A stretch of DNA of 64,000 bases from Phoronis australis (GCA_002633005.1 NMRA01000248.1:1-64000); one strand, 5' to 3'; positions 22,201 to 37,459 are shown, numbered from the stretch's first letter. Translations and numbers: made by a program. Notes: generated by a model from the sequence alone, not told the origin.

Positions 22201-25200
22201 AGGGTTGGGTTGCATAAAACTTGAAAATTTATTCGCTGGAAAAGTTTGATTGTTACACGAAGTACATTATACAACATTAGCAACGTGACGTGTGCTAATG
22301 TGANATTTGCAATGACAGATAGAGCCCTGCTATTAATAAGTAATTTGACATTTACAAATGAAACTTTACATGTCGTTCAACAATGTGTAATCGTTAAAAA
22401 ATTATTAATTACTGCTCCCGTAGTATGCGGTTGCTGCGCAGTGCCACTAGATCCCATGATTATTGTCAACGTTAAAGATTCATGTCAACCCTTCCAAGTC
22501 ATGATGACTCAGGCGTTTCCTACCAGAAGCAGTCGCGCGTTAAAAACACCAAAACACATCGGTCATCACAATTCACTACCCTCCTTCTGCAGGATTGGGC
22601 AGGGGGCAGGGCGAACAGGGACTTTGCTCAATGCGGCAGTCAGCACACTGAACCACGAGTTTTTTCTGATTTAAAGCGGCATTGAACTCGATTTTTCTAT
22701 CAAAAATCAAGTTGTTATTTAGGTCAATTAACATGATGAAATTGATCTAGTCTTTTTCCTTAAACAAAATAGGCGAAATTCTTAGCCTGGACAGAACTAG
22801 CAATTCGGCAACTCTTTAGATCAAGTCCATAACGCCTGATCAGAAATTTTAGTAGCTTGGTCTATAGAAAAAAAAACTTATCTGTTCCTCTAGATTACAC
22901 AAATTCTTTTAAACTGAGCAAGGAACAAGTCACGATCATTTTTAAAACGGTAAGTGGATTAAATCAAAACTTGTTTTTGACAGAAAGCACGGGTTTAATG
23001 GCGGTTTAATTGAAATGAAAACTGTCTAAGTTCATGGCTAGTGACGGTCTTGTGCATTTCTGTATTTCTCGTAAATTTTTGGGCTCCCTTATCGTGAAGC
23101 ACAATTATTACAAATGATTAAATGAACAATGAAGTGCCTGCTATTGATATAAGTAGTAAAATTGGCTCCATTATCCTGCACTCATAATATTTATTTTGTG
23201 AAACTGCAAGTGTCTCTATACAACCCGTTTCCTGGCGTACTGACAGGATAGCACATTCCGTTTTAGTCGCGAAAACTTATTCTGCATGAAATCTCTCAAT
23301 AGCACAGACACGCGTCCGAATGATCATACTGATCAGGACTAACCGTTCGGAAACGGACTGCAAAGTTCGACTGCCTAAGTGCAGACAATAAACAAAAAAA
23401 GAAACCATGTGTCGTTAATTTAACTGTGAATTCGACTTTCTCAACACGAACCGAAGCAACAAATTAGTGATCTGTGCGAACCGCCAGTATAACACCCACT
23501 GGTAAATGAGTCTGTAGTAAGACACGATTGACTCACCTAATGTGACGTAATTGGTTAAAGCCATCCTACAGACTTAAAGGACCTATGCTGTTAGTTGTTG
23601 TCAGTAGACTCACAATATTCATCAGGGGACTAAACAAAGAAACATTCTGATAAGCATAGCTTTTTACAATGCACTGAACACGCCTCTGTATTCTTGGTGC
23701 ATGGTATTGGCTGTTTAGACACTGGTTCCATAGATTGGCCAACTGACCTGTTTCTGAAGCTTTGTAGGAGTATAGGAGTGTAGAGGTGGTGAAGACCTAT
23801 CTCATTCGAAAGCAGACAAGTTTAAAAAAGAACCAATGACGTCACGACCGTACATTTGGATTGTCTGTTACTGGAGGAAGGATATTAATTGATGACGCTC
23901 ACAGAGAGTGTTTCGCTATGCACATCCTATCCACTAGGGTTAAGTTGTTTCCAAACTCAGTGTTCTTTCAGAGGACAGGAAAAAGCCCGTCACGTAGTCT
24001 TATCTCAAGGGCAGTCATGGTTCGCCGGCCAAAGTTGTTTTATTTAAGATTGTATTCTCATTCTCGTACTATTTAAGACGTGTTTGTTGTGTCACTTATA
24101 TCTTTTTCATATCTTAGTACTTGTTAAACTTGCTTCTCTTAACAGTTGGAATTTTCATTTAATAGAATGTACTGAAATTTAAAAATCCACAAAAATTAAT
24201 GCGTTATAGTCGTTTTCAAAGAAGTGCATCCCTACGGCAGTAAAGTTTCAACGCCAAAAGGCCTAATTAAACTCTGGATTGATGAATTTGTGAACATAAC
24301 ACATTTAACTTCTGATGTGATTGACATTTTTGTCCGTTATTCGAATTAATATGATGCAATTTAATATTTGAATCGTGTATTAAAAAATTCTGCAGCAGTC
24401 ATTTTCAGCGGGTTGAACTACCGTGGCCACTGTACTCTCGTAACGTCATTCAAACTACTTTATTACCACTCCAGGCTCAACGTTTCCCTTTCCATCTTAA
24501 AGGGGTATTCCATGAGATGTTGATGGGAGGAAAGTGACACATTTTGAACAGCTATAAAATTGCCGTGTGTCAACGACCTTGCTTGAAATGGTTTTCTGTG
24601 AGCTTCAGCAAGACCACACTTCGTTTACTGTAAACCGGAGATTGCAATCCTCGTATTAGCAAAGTTTAATTTTTGCACTTGGTGAAAAAATTAACTTCGA
24701 CTGTGTACACACAATCCGCTATCCTTGGATAGATTACGTGGATCAAGAAAATGGTATAATTTACATATTTTGAAAGAAGGGTTTATTGAGCGCTAAAAGC
24801 GAGTTTTACGTGAGATGTTACAAGTTCGAGATTGTGTGGATGTTTAAGTTTTATGAGCTTGAACGCTATTATTCTACTGTGAGCCTCTGGTCTCTTATAC
24901 AATAGAAGACTGCATGTTTACTCCTACAGAGTAATTAGCGATTCAATATCCAAATACTCAATACTCCAGTTTAACAGTAGAACACTCCAGACTAGTAACA
25001 GCAGAGACTAGACGGCTCCCATCTTTTCTGGCTTATGATAAGCCATAGCAATGATGTGGAGTAACATATCATGTCTTAGCACTGTTGCTTTTGAAATATA
25101 GAGCGCCGGACTTTCTAATTCACAAACATCATGACTTTGAAATAACGTAACAACACTTGTATTGTCTATCATTTTTTGTCAACTAATTTCGGCGAACATC

Positions 25201-25765
25201 ACCCACGACAGGTCTGTGACACATAAAATGAACCACGTTTTCTGACAGATGCTCGCTGGTAGACTCGCGTACCGCAGTGTTTCAATATAAAACCTATGTA
25301 TTGAACACCTTAATCTAGCGAATAAGCATCTAAACACTGCAGTTCCGTTTTGATTAGCCGAATTATTAATTACAGAATGCCAATTTTGAACGTCACAGTC
25401 AATTAGTCTCTAACGAAATTCGGATAGAAATAAATAAATGTCACCCGGTCCATATAACCGTACCTTCCAAAACCTTTGGTATACAGAAGCCTTTTTATCG
25501 TATTCTATTTTGCCCGGGGTACGCCATGAGCTATGCTGCAGAGCAAAAGCAGATGAGGATTGCGAATAATGTCATTTATTATAAAGAAGTCTCTCCAAGA
25601 TGAGCATGGGAAAAACACCACCGGCGTGTACAATGAATTGCCTTTAATGGCGGAACCAAAACAAAAGACTTAAGAACTGCCTGAAGGGCCTAAAGAAAGA
25701 GAACAAAGAAAAGATTATAAACAAACGAAAAAACTGAAAAGGCCTACCAGAAAATGCATGATNGT

Positions 25766-25785
25766 GGAGGGGGGGGGGGGGGGGA
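25766..25785 (+). repeat. Poly-G run next to an N
   Basis: A run of about 18 G follows an N at 25763; likely a sequencing-difficult homopolymer. Confidence 0.8.
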
Positions 25786-27752
25786 GCAGAAGAAAAACGT
25801 AGGTCTTGTAGACGACGGGGTAGGTGGCTGAATTAACTAAACCACGTTAACTTGAACAAAGGAAATACGATTGACCAATCAGGTGTCGAGTAGAAAAATG
25901 CATGAATACAAAAGTAGATCCCTGAGGCTTTAAATAGAGATGAGTAATGCAAAATAAACCCTATGGATTTATATAAAAGTAAAAGTGACAAATGTCAAAA
26001 TAATGACGATAAATGCATTTAACAAATTAAATTTAATTTACAGAATATCCCCAATCGTGCCTGCCGCCGTTCCCATATTGTTGCCGTAACTATGGCGCTT
26101 CATTTGAAGCAGTCGTATCCAGCAGACAATATGCTTAAACATATACCAAGTATACGTCATATATCTTCCGCACTCACCCCTAGTCTTGTCTTTTTTGTTT
26201 GGTCGTAGGGCGTATTTTCAAAAATAGCGACGACACGAAAAATTTCTATGAATTAGCAAGTGAGAACACCCAAATCTCTGCACCTTTCATTTCACAAATA
26301 ATACATAGTAACAAGAAATTAAGTGAATAGAACGTTCACATCAATTTCTCTATCAGCTTCACCGCGTCACCATGCTTAACATAATAACAATAGAGAATTA
26401 CATTGCTACATGTATAATTTTCCCAGATACTTGATTTAACAATTTATTAGATTTTCGCCGAAGTACTAGAGAGAATAGGTTAATCAAATCAGAGTCCAAT
26501 ACTTGGGTAGTAGTAATGTAATTCTATATCATCATATCTTCATTAATAATGATTTGACCAAAATATCTATACACCACAGTCTAACAAGATGTTCGTCTTC
26601 CAGAGTTCGTAAGTTCACGCGAAACGTAACGTAAAGTATGTGACTACTAGCATTTATGTCCATAGGAGAACCATAGCCTGTACTGCGTATGCTATAATCA
26701 CCTTACCAAAACTCGTCGAGAGGAGTGATTAGGCGAGATCTGTTGGAACTTCTGTCGCCGTCCTCGATACAGCGTAATTCCTACAATTAACGATGATTTC
26801 ACAAATAGAATGTCATAATATTGATTATTGTTCATCAACTTGTGTAAGTAAACAGTGTTTAGTCTCAATTAACCACTTTATTTTTGAACTCGTTCAAACA
26901 TCAGCGAACTATCGAAATTATTTCCCTTGACGTCACATGTTGGTGGATCCCTCAAGGGAATCCTCGACGTTCATGACATCACCTCCGTTCGATGATCGTC
27001 GCATTTTATACGGGGACAACCGTACAGGAATACATGGCCGGTCCAGGCTAGATTTCTGGTTCGGGGATTGATGTGAGTCGGCATTTACAGCAGTTGTTTT
27101 GTAACACTTACGTTGATTTAGAAACGGACTTCTGCCTATGACAGGAATCGCTAGCCACCATGTTTACAGAAGCGCCATCTACCGAGCAAAACGACAGAAG
27201 TGAACTATTTTTTCGTAGACTAATATACTCCGTATGAGTAAGAAAATACACGCTGGCTTACCTAGTAAATGGACCACCAGGCATAAAAACTTATAATGTA
27301 AGACTTAAGTTTTAAAGAGGCACCGCTGTTCGAATCTTGAATAACGATACCTTATCTAGTGAGATTGCGCGTGCTCTCGTAAGTTCAATCTACAAGTTCG
27401 TGCAATAAAACAAATTGGAGGCGTCTTCCACGTGCTCTGACCAGGTGACTGAAAAATTACATCAATCACAATTCCATTTGATTCTAGACAAATCATTATT
27501 TTTTAAATTCTGGGAATTCAAACTTCAGTCACACAACTGAATTTGCATTTCTTTCCAAAAGAATGGACATTTAGTGTTCTCTTCGTATTTGTAATGCTAA
27601 CTCGCGTTCTTTTACAAGTTTTACCGTAAAGTAACAATTAGTCTTCGTTGAAACAAAAGGTACCCACTCGACCAAGGGCTAACGGTGGCGCTGCTCGTAC
27701 CGATTAGGCACATGATTCATTCATTGTCATGAAGATTACCCACATAGGGCTT

Positions 27753-27875
27753 CAGTGGCGGATTTAAGGNGGGGAGGGCCAAGGGAGCCATGCACGTGTT
27801 CCCATTTAAAAGACAGGGCATCTCACGTAATCTCGACAAGTCTTGCTTTTAAGCGAGGTGCTAGCGTTACTGAAC
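27753..27875. mobile_element. Chimera of hAT-like MITE start and family A MITE end
   Basis: CAGTGGCGGATTTAAGG at 27753 matches the start of the element at 48546. From about 27792 the sequence is instead the reverse complement of the first half of the family A MITE (compare 35075), ending in GCGTTACTGAAC at 27875. An N at 27770 lies in the first part. Either one element inserted into another and both were truncated, or the region is misjoined. Confidence 0.6.
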
Positions 27876-29024
27876 TTCACCCAGGTCTTTGATGGACAGA
27901 AGTTCAGCGCCACCTACAAGTCTCATGTAATGCAGACAGAAGATTTCAACCTGGTATAAAATGCGTTTTACACCTTTCCTGGCATGATAATGCGAGCAAA
28001 TTTTCATTGCTGCAGGGTAGTAAGTATTGATGTCCTACGAAAAAATACAAGAGTTTTGAAATATCAGTGGATGAACAAGAACATCATGTTCATACATTTC
28101 CCGCTGTGAAGAAGTATCCGCGACAAAGCAAACGGTGTTAAAAAGTTAAAATAAATCAGTGAACTTATTAAGCAATCAAACATTGAGAGAGGATGACAGA
28201 GTAATTTAGTCCTCTACTTTTGAATTAATGAACCGCTATGTAGTAACTGAATTTCTGTCCACCAAATCTGAGTCGGGGTCAATCGGAAGTCACTTTTGTA
28301 CTCTCATAACTCTAGAGAGCGCCAATATGAAAAGTTCCTTATCAAAGAATGCCTTGATTAGATAAATACAACGAACTGAAGGTGACTTTATTGGCATATA
28401 AACTAAATAACTCGTGATACGTTAACGGAAGGCTATTTTGAAATGGAAGACTATTATTCAGCAATACATGAATTAATGTTACATCATATCAGTTTAAAAA
28501 AAATGAAAAAAATACATACGCTTGAGAATTTTCATTTAGTTCCTATCGACATTCTCATCCCAAACATGTTTTTGTACTCATTTTCTCAAGTGACGCTACT
28601 TGTGTTTTGACAGTTATCGAGTGTTTCTGACCAGATCACCCCCAGAGTTTACTCATAAAAAGTGCAGTTTTCATACATGCATAGTTTGCTACTCCGTCGT
28701 TTTTGGAGCTGACGTTCGCCGTTTTCCGTTGCTGCTAACTAAAACACCGCGTACATGTGATCCTAGGGCGTACCCATACTCATGAGGGTCGGTGAGGGGA
28801 GAACCCATTTTCCCCGCAATGTTCGACGACTTCAATTAAAACTTCGCCTGACTTAGTAAAAATAAAATTAAAAGACATCATTTTGTTTTCTTGATCAGAA
28901 ATTTTGATTTATAAATTTTAGCTGTACTGTTTCTTTGAACTGTTCAGGATAATGAATCAACTCATTGGTTCTAAACTGATATTATTTGATATTGGTGCAT
29001 TTAATGTGGGGATTTTAAAATCAT

Positions 29025-29105
29025 TGTGGACAGTTATCGGCTCGTAAACATCCGGTGACATATTACATAACTTATGGACATTTGGAAAACAACAGCGCGT
29101 AGATG
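29025..29105 (+). repeat. Dispersed repeat, copy 1 (partner at 36722-36800)
   Basis: AAACATCCGGTGACA and diverged flanks (CATTGTGGACAGTTATCGGC versus CATTATGGGACGGTTGTTGA) recur at 36722. The family is not recognised. Confidence 0.35.
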
Positions 29106-32100
29106 AAATCTCCCGAGTTGCCACACGACGTCACACCAATGAGCGGAACAACACAGGAATTTCCCTGTATAGCAAATCTGTGTGGAATATCGAATCATAA
29201 CTACACATAACGACGTTACCACCATTCGAACGTTGTAACTGTGAGTCGGAATTAACATGGAAACAGTTTCAATAGACGACATTTATCCAATAATTTCTTT
29301 GGGGAATAAAGTGGATAGGCAGTCTTTCCGACCGAGGGATCATGGTTTATTGTTTATACTAATGAAAGATGATAATAACCTTTGGGCAAATGATCAAATT
29401 CCTGTTGTGTGATTGAATCAATCAAAAGAGTCCAATAGGGAATACAAAGACAAGCTTCCTTAACGCAATCGCATGACGAAAAAGTTGTACGATTTATGTA
29501 AAATTGTCCGTTAATTAATTACACCATTATGTGATTCGCTGAATCAGTCAAACGTGACAACCGTAAATATAATGACGTCAGTTATCATATATGCAGTTAA
29601 AGAGTGTCACATTTCGCTTATGTTTTACGGTTTCATTGACATAATAATATATGAAATTTACCCGGGGTTACTGAAAAGTCACCACTGATTAAATCAAAGA
29701 TTGGAATCCTTTTGAAAATGGAACAATTTCGTTGCACGATGTCAGTTTTATGTTTTAACGGCTGTTAATATTTTTCACGGTTTATTGATCTTCTCACGTA
29801 AGCAAAGATTTGCCGATTTTGTGTATGCCTTCCTCGAATATTAGACTTTTGGCTTTTACACACAAGGTTGTACAATTTAAGTTGTTTCTTAACTGTTTTA
29901 TTTTAATGCCTCTTGTGGTTAATATGACAAGTGTGTCTATTCAATTTAGGTCTTGACCTATTTTACTTCAAACAGCGTCATAAAAAGAATGCTCATTTTT
30001 TCTCAAAACCGCACCAATGGTTCAAGTTCAAAATTGCCCCGCTGCATTTCACTAGATGGCGATTATGCTTAATTGATGAGATTGTAAAAAAATTTATGTT
30101 CGAAGTATGTCCCGAAAATGATAGGTGTGTCACAAGCTGCGTAATATATTATGACTGACAACGATACAGAAATGTGAGTGTAAAATAATAAGTAAACATA
30201 AAATAATAATCTCTGGAAAGATGGGCAATAAAAAGCGCAGTTGATGCTAATAATCTCAGCCGAAAAGTTTCTTCTTTGCCATTGGTACTATAATGTCTAG
30301 GCTTCTCCTAATATGGTATGATGTCACTGGGGAATTTAATGTCGCGCGGTATACTTTAGCGTTATATTTACAAAACCCAACGCAAAATCATTTACAAAAT
30401 AAGCAAACATTTGTTTGAAATTAATGTTTTATGAATAAGTCAAAGTCGTATAATAGTGAATGTTTTGCGTTTTCTTGTCAAACTGTGTCGAACTTGAACC
30501 CATTTTTATGTTTGCACAAAAATTGACTAAACGCAAATCGACCTAAAGGTCATTGGGAAAAACCCTTGAGGGCAATTCATGATCCCTAGAAAACTGAATG
30601 TAATATTTCCTCGGCAATGCGAAATTGTTTTAGTAGAAATATCCTTTTTCAAGAGACATGGAACGCGAAAGCTCGTCAAAATATCCTTTAATCAATTCCT
30701 GTCCAAAGTCCCATCTCGCAACGTTTAGTGCAGAGTAATTCATTCTCTCCTGTAAGGAAATTTCTAGAAAAAATTGCAAAATTCACGATTTTTGAAATAC
30801 GCGCAAAAGAAAAACCTTGTGGTTACCACAGGGGTTCTAATTTGCTTCCACTTATGATAAATGCGCGCATACGCTCACAGTCAGTTGCTTGAAGTCACAA
30901 TTTCCACATAAGAGAAATGTGCTACGCGTTTGTCTTGCCATGCCAAGTAGGGAGACGTGCTTTGTCTTGTGAGAGTAAAATCGACAAAGTGGCGAGCTGA
31001 TCGTTTTTTCAAATTTGAAACTAAAAGTATATGCTTTAATATCAACAGAAATTAAAAATTTTTAATGAGAAACGAACGATTTTTTATACCTGGTGAGCAG
31101 GTTGAATTTTGTTTCAGTGGAAGAGAACTACTTTCAATATTGCAATTTAGTCTGTTTATCGCGTTCCAGGCCTCTTTAACAGGAGGTGAATCCAGAACCA
31201 AGGTTTTGCAAATTAGCGATCTAAATTCAGAAACTATGTTCACTTTCAATACACAGCACTCGTTCATTGAACCTGGAGGGTATTGACTGGTGCCAAACTG
31301 ATATCGAAGATTTCAGATATGATATTTTGATAACAGGGATTCGATTCCGGCCAAGGCTCAAACTCCTCAGAAATCCTTTTGGAAATGATTGTGTTTCGTG
31401 CCAGGGCAGTGACATTTTAAGGCAGTGCAAAACCCTTCAATTTAAAAACCCACGTCATTTAGCGATATGTTCATCATTATAGTGGCATTGTTATCTAAAT
31501 CACTGATTTTTCTGTCATTATCATTGTAATAGCAATACGGAGAAATAATTAACAATACACGAAATACATGCGGAAAAACATGTAGAATTGTACGTTGGCG
31601 ATCCACATTCGAGCAAACGTAAGTCATCGCATGCACGCGGGAGAGCAGACAATAAGGTTGATGGGCAAACGTACTGACAAACCCACACTCCGATAGATAT
31701 GCCGACGCACATATAGGCAAACGGTGTAGATACAGCAAGGAAAGTGGTCCCTGAAATAACACGTGATTACATTTTATTTTAGACCAGTCTTCTAACCTAT
31801 ATCGTACATAATAGGGCTCAAAGGGACCTCGCCGCTGTGTTAACAAAATCCTAAACAGCGAATACCTCTCAAGCTGACCTGTAAACGGAATTTGGACTAA
31901 ACGAAAGCTTATAACTTTTGACTACTATTAGACACATTACGATGCATTTTATGGTATGACCACGAACACAGGTGTGGTCGGTTCCATCTGCGGACGGGCG
32001 GTTTTTCAAATCCAATAAATCGCTTAGTTAATTGGATAGTAATAGGTTCAAAATACCCCACCAGATGTGCTCAGCGCCACAAGGCATTGTTTTTAATCTT

Positions 32101-35074
32101 GAAATCGTTGTCACCAGGTTAGTTTTATTGTATGCAAAATAAAAAGTGACGCACGCGCTCTTCTCGCAGTTACCTTGTTCACTGAGGGAAACAATCGAAT
32201 TGCCTGAAATAGTGGACATAGACTATGTGTGCCGATATTAAAACGTTCCGAAAATCTACTGTCGCATGAACATACCGGATTGTGAGAAATATTTATCGTC
32301 GGTAACTCACGTGTGATACCCTGATTTTAAAAACGATTCGCATGCTCTTCACGGTTGCAAAACTGCACCGCTTGGAAATAAATTTGTTTTGTTGCCCAGA
32401 ATGACTGTGCTCCAAAATTAGCGTACGTATCTTAGTTTAAGCACACTGTAGTAAAGAATGCATAGTAGGCTATGTTTGGAACAACGGAAATAGTGTCAAT
32501 ACCAAGCCGATAATGTATTGGTTAAAACTTCTGAAATAACTCTGTTGAGAGATTCCACACTCATGTTAAGTGATTCTGGATATCTGGCGTCATCCTAATA
32601 GCCTTCGCTTCTCCCAGTTTTTTGGCATCGAGTAAGAAATTATATTTTTATTACAACATGGAATAGGCTTCCTTTCTCCATTCGCTGGAATGTTTCATAG
32701 TTGGCGTCGCTCTTATCAACATTACCAGGGCACCTCCTGTAGCCAAGATGTTAAGATAATACAAATCGCGAGCTGGGAATGTTTTGATGTAGACGCTTAA
32801 TGACCTTAAAAAAATAAGGAAAATCACGTAAACAAAATTGGTACAGTTAAAAGCTCTTTTCCATAATCGTTTGAAGTTCAGTTTTGAAAAAGCCAATTTT
32901 GCGAAAACAGACCTCACAACTAGTGATCTTTTAATGGAAGTCTTAACTGTATCTGACTGAAGTCATACACGCAGCTCCGGCCTGCTTTCCGCAATTCTAA
33001 TACCTTGGTCTTGCACTGGCGGCTCGCTTGTAGAGGGGAAACAATGAATTCTATCCCATAAGACATCTGATTGGTTTGTAAGCCGGAAGTTGTCATCAAG
33101 AACCAATCTTAGCTGGCTGAATCATCGGTCGGGATATCAAGGGCATTCTATGTCTATCATAATCGTCATCGTTGCCATGATCAGCTGCGTTATGGTCGTC
33201 GCCGTCGTTCTTCAACGTCATTGCAATGGACGTTCTAGCCACCCTCTTCATCGTTCTTTTTGTCATTAAAAGCATTATTATTACGATTAAAAGCTTAGTC
33301 CCATTTGAAGTCATTCGTTTCTTAAAAATTGAATGTTCTGGTGTTCTTTACTCAATCTTAATACTTTTTAACTTTTTACGTAATTTGGGGGGAACAGTTC
33401 CACAAATTTCCCAGACCCAGTACCAAACCAGCAGACACCAACCCCTAGATACAAAGTCCACTCCCCTAAACACCACGTACGTGCCAAAAAAAGAAACTGC
33501 GTACACGATGACCTAACTAAAGTACCGAAGGCCAAAGCCCAGTCCCGGGACCAGCCCGTGTGAAGATTCTGGAGTTTGGTCACCGTGTATGGAGCATTCA
33601 TGGTGCGTGGGAAAAGTTTAAGGGCGCGTCTGCTGAGTTAAGTAGAGGGTCGTAGCTGGTAGATTCGTGACCAATGAAATCATCCATTTACAGGTACTCA
33701 CAACAAAACAAACAGCAACACCATGAATATTTACAGTAATGATATTTATCATAATTATAAAGACAGTGTTGATAAAGATGTGAAGAGTTGATACTGTTGG
33801 AAATGTTGAATATCACGGTGAACACAGAATGAAATATTTTCATTTTCCATTTTCAGGGAGCAGAGTTGGGCATTACGGAACACATATATCGACGTCAGAT
33901 TTGTTTCAAAAGATATTGACCATATTAGGCACACGCCAAAAATCAAGGTTTTACACAACGTCGCTGCCAAAACGAACAATCTCATCGCAGCAGTGTCTTC
34001 GTCACTGCAAGGTGACAGGAAAAAAATCCCACTTCATATGCAAGAACATTTGTTTCTCGTAGAGGTAAGTGATTTCTAAAACTATTGCTACGCAAGTTCC
34101 GTTTTATTTTGTCTTCCATTATCGCACACGTGTACGTACGAGTGCGAATGAATTTTGTATTTTAGATTATTACGACTTGACATTAAATGTGCACATCCGT
34201 CGTTAATGATCACTGTCCATTTCCTCTGCACAAAACCGAGATGAAACGTCGTTTAGACGCACTTTTACATTTTCATTCACGTCCAGTTAGCGCAAGGGTT
34301 TAATTTTTCTTACCCTGAGCGGCAATGTGATAATCTATTCAGACATGCTTAGTTATGTAAAAGACCATTGATTTATTAGCGTGACGGAATAAACGCGTTA
34401 ATTACTAATGGATTGATCATTCCACGCAGACCTGCGTCATTGCACTGGCGTTCACAATGTTGTCTGTTTGACTGAAAGCAATGTGTCTTGTGTAGTCTGC
34501 ATTGATGGGGCGAAACAGCTAGTGAGTAGCTATTGATGCTACTGATTCGATATATTATTGCAAATAAGACTGTTTGACTTTCTCACACTAATTTGTATTT
34601 TAAACATAAGATTGGGACATATCCACTTGCATAATGATGTGGGCCCGGAAATTATTTGGTAAAAACGAATCGGTAGCACTTCGTAATGGTTCTGTTTCTT
34701 TCTATTTTCAGAATAATTGGTTTGGATAAGAACACGGCTTTTGACTTACATCCGAATCGAAATGGCAACTTCGCTGTTGACTCTGCACCGACTGTGCAAG
34801 CCAAATGATTTGGACCAGCGGAACACGCGGCTACGAACATGAGGACTTCCGGCATGGTCGGAAACGAATGACATTCTTCATTCAAACACCCTGGTTACTC
34901 GAAACGAAACAATAAAACAGCACTGAACTAGAACTGTGTAACTACTATCAGCTCGACCTTGACTTCGCGATTTCATCATGGGACATTTCCTGTAACTTTC
35001 AAATTGCCACATCGGAAGTTAGATTCCCACGTATAATGAACGAAGGCAAATTAAGAGGGGCTACCAGCCTCCCC

Positions 35075-35213
35075 GTTCAGTAACGCTAGGACCTCGCTAA
35101 AAAGCAAGATTTCGCGAGATTACGTGAGATATTGCCGTGTATTTTAAATGAGAACACGTGACTTTGACTAGGGTTTAGCTAGGTTTTAGCGTAGGTCCTA
35201 GAGTCTACTGAAC
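35075..35213 (+). mobile_element. Family A MITE, best-preserved copy (139 bp)
   Basis: The ends are inverted: GTTCAGTAACGCTAGGACCT at the left against the complement GTTCAGTAGACTCTAGGACC at the right, then CGCTAAAA on both. The interior carries TTCGCGAGATTACGTGAGAT. It is non-coding. Related sequence occurs at 6816-6950, 27792-27875 (minus), 46071-46140 and weakly at 37040-37075 and 37715-37740. Confidence 0.75.
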
Positions 35214-37459
35214 GCACGCCAGATTTGTTGTTGAAGCTAGAATACATGTGACGATCAAAACATATCAAGACATAGTAATGTTAATTATTTATTATGTGTG
35301 CAACAATTGTAATCGACAACGATTAAAGCAAAACCCAGGCTACACTAATTTTCCCCGTGTGTACCGTTGTACTTTAGTTATGATTTGATTAGGAGATGGA
35401 GTATTTTCAGAATCAAATAACTTCAAGTATAGTGTGTTGATATTCGGCTAAGCCAATATTTTTTAAACAGATAGCTGCCACCAAGTGTTATTTTTCATTT
35501 CGATTCCATGTTGTAGTTTAATGGTTATTGTGAGTTACAGTTCCGTTGAGAGCTGAAACTGCTGAATCCCTGTCATAGCAGCACCATTGCGTTATCTGTT
35601 ACCTGAAAACGCTCGCAAGCACAGATCCAGGATGCATGAACGGAAAGTTCAACAATTGACCAGCATAGAGGGCGCTTGGAGGTCGTCTGCCACAAACAAT
35701 GTTAACATGGTCCCCTGGACACTCGACCTGGACCCGCGTCTGCTGAAAATAACAATAACTTGATTAATTTTGCTTTGTTTTAAGTTTGGACTGAATGAAC
35801 TTGTGAAGCATAACACGACATCTGTCGGACACACAAGCAAGAAGATAAAGGGTTTCAGATGGTATCACCGATCCTGCCTTGACGCTCAAGCACGGATGTC
35901 AAACTCGATTTACTTATCTTCGTATCTACTTTAATCACTGCCGATTGAGCAGACGACAAGTAGCTATTTTTGATCTGACTAAGATCACTTTGCAAAAATA
36001 AACATAGATTCATTGTTTGCATGTCACAAATATCTCAATTCACCTTCATTGGCGCTCATGGTAGCTACGTATCTGACACGCAGTGGAGTGAAGCACAGCT
36101 CCTATAAATCGCCTTCATAGTTGGGCTTCGTCATCCCTTCTGATGTCAAATACTTTGTGTCAAACTAACAAACCTTAAATTTGTTTTAACTTCACAAATT
36201 ACCGTTGAGACAAAAAGTGAGTGTCGTTCGTTTTTAAGTCCGAGGTATTTGTTTGTGTATGTTGGCGGGAAATTTTCTTCAATGACGGCGCTATTGAACA
36301 CACCAATGACTTCTGCCCATTCTAGCTTCCGCAGAGCCCTTTCGTATTGGCTACGCAATGCAATGTACACGAACAGCATTGTGCGCCCATCCAATTAGTG
36401 CGTTATTCCCGACAAACTTATGAGAGACCTAGAATCGGCAGAAGCCTGCGTTGCGCACAATAGCACCACAGGCAGCGAAACTCGAACGTAAACAGCAGAT
36501 AACACACGCCCGGTGGACGACGTATCATTTCCAAGTATTTGGACCACTTTTAAATGATCATTTAACATTCCAGTATTTCGACTGGGAGTTTTACGTTAAT
36601 TTGGCAAGTTTACAAAGTGTTCGGAGTTTTCTTTAGTAAATTGGTCAAATACAAGAACGCAATTCGGGGATTTCATCTACGGCTAAACTTCCTCGATTAG
36701 CGAAGCTAACTGTCGTTTTTCATTGCATTATGGGACGGTTGTTGACTCAAAAACATCCGGTGACACCAAAGAAAACTTGGAAACTTGCAAACAACATTAT
36801 GACAAAAAACAATACTTGTCACTTGAGCTCAACATAACTGAAAGCACGGGTGCAGCGAAACATGCCATTTGGTGCGAGTATAACTAACCAACCATCACAT
36901 AGCTTCAAAATTCATCGAATGGATGGATAATCAGACTTGATAGTAGTCTCGAGGCATGCGCCACCCAATCATGCTTAAAGGAAATCTCACCACCTGAAAC
37001 GCAAGATCCACGTTTCGTAGACCCAAACAAATCGAGAGAACGTAAGTTACGCAAGTCTTCGTGAGATATACAAGCCAATTATGTGATCACACCAGCTTCA
37101 CGAGCTAAATTCTTGCGTCACTGCATGTTTACGAGCCTAGAACGATCCTCGAATGTATTTTGAAAAACAACCGCAAACGCCATAGAAGAGATCTCCCGAA
37201 TTCTTTGCATTAGCCTCATTTGGCAGGTCTTTAATTTATGTTCTTGATTGAATAAATGAGGACTAGAAGGTTACCATGAATTTATAAACCTACTTAGTCT
37301 CATTCAAATTCCAATGTATTGCTTTATATGAATTGAATTTTACCGCCTAATTTTGTGTATTCAACAACGTAAGCCAGAATAACAACTTTCTCTGTTTGGC
37401 AAAGTGCTGTGAGATTTTGTCTTAATATCAAGTATCATTGAAACGTTAAATTATTTAAT

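Noticed and set aside
22246-22674. 142-codon ORF, the longest in the window
   Set aside because: It spans an N, shows no domain, signal or repeat pattern, and has no splice support.
31442-31846. 134-codon minus-strand ORF
   Set aside because: Composition looks random and no family is recognisable; other frames here are similarly open.
33096-33314. Asp/Met-rich minus-strand ORF
   Set aside because: Composition arises from GAT/CAT-rich low-complexity sequence.
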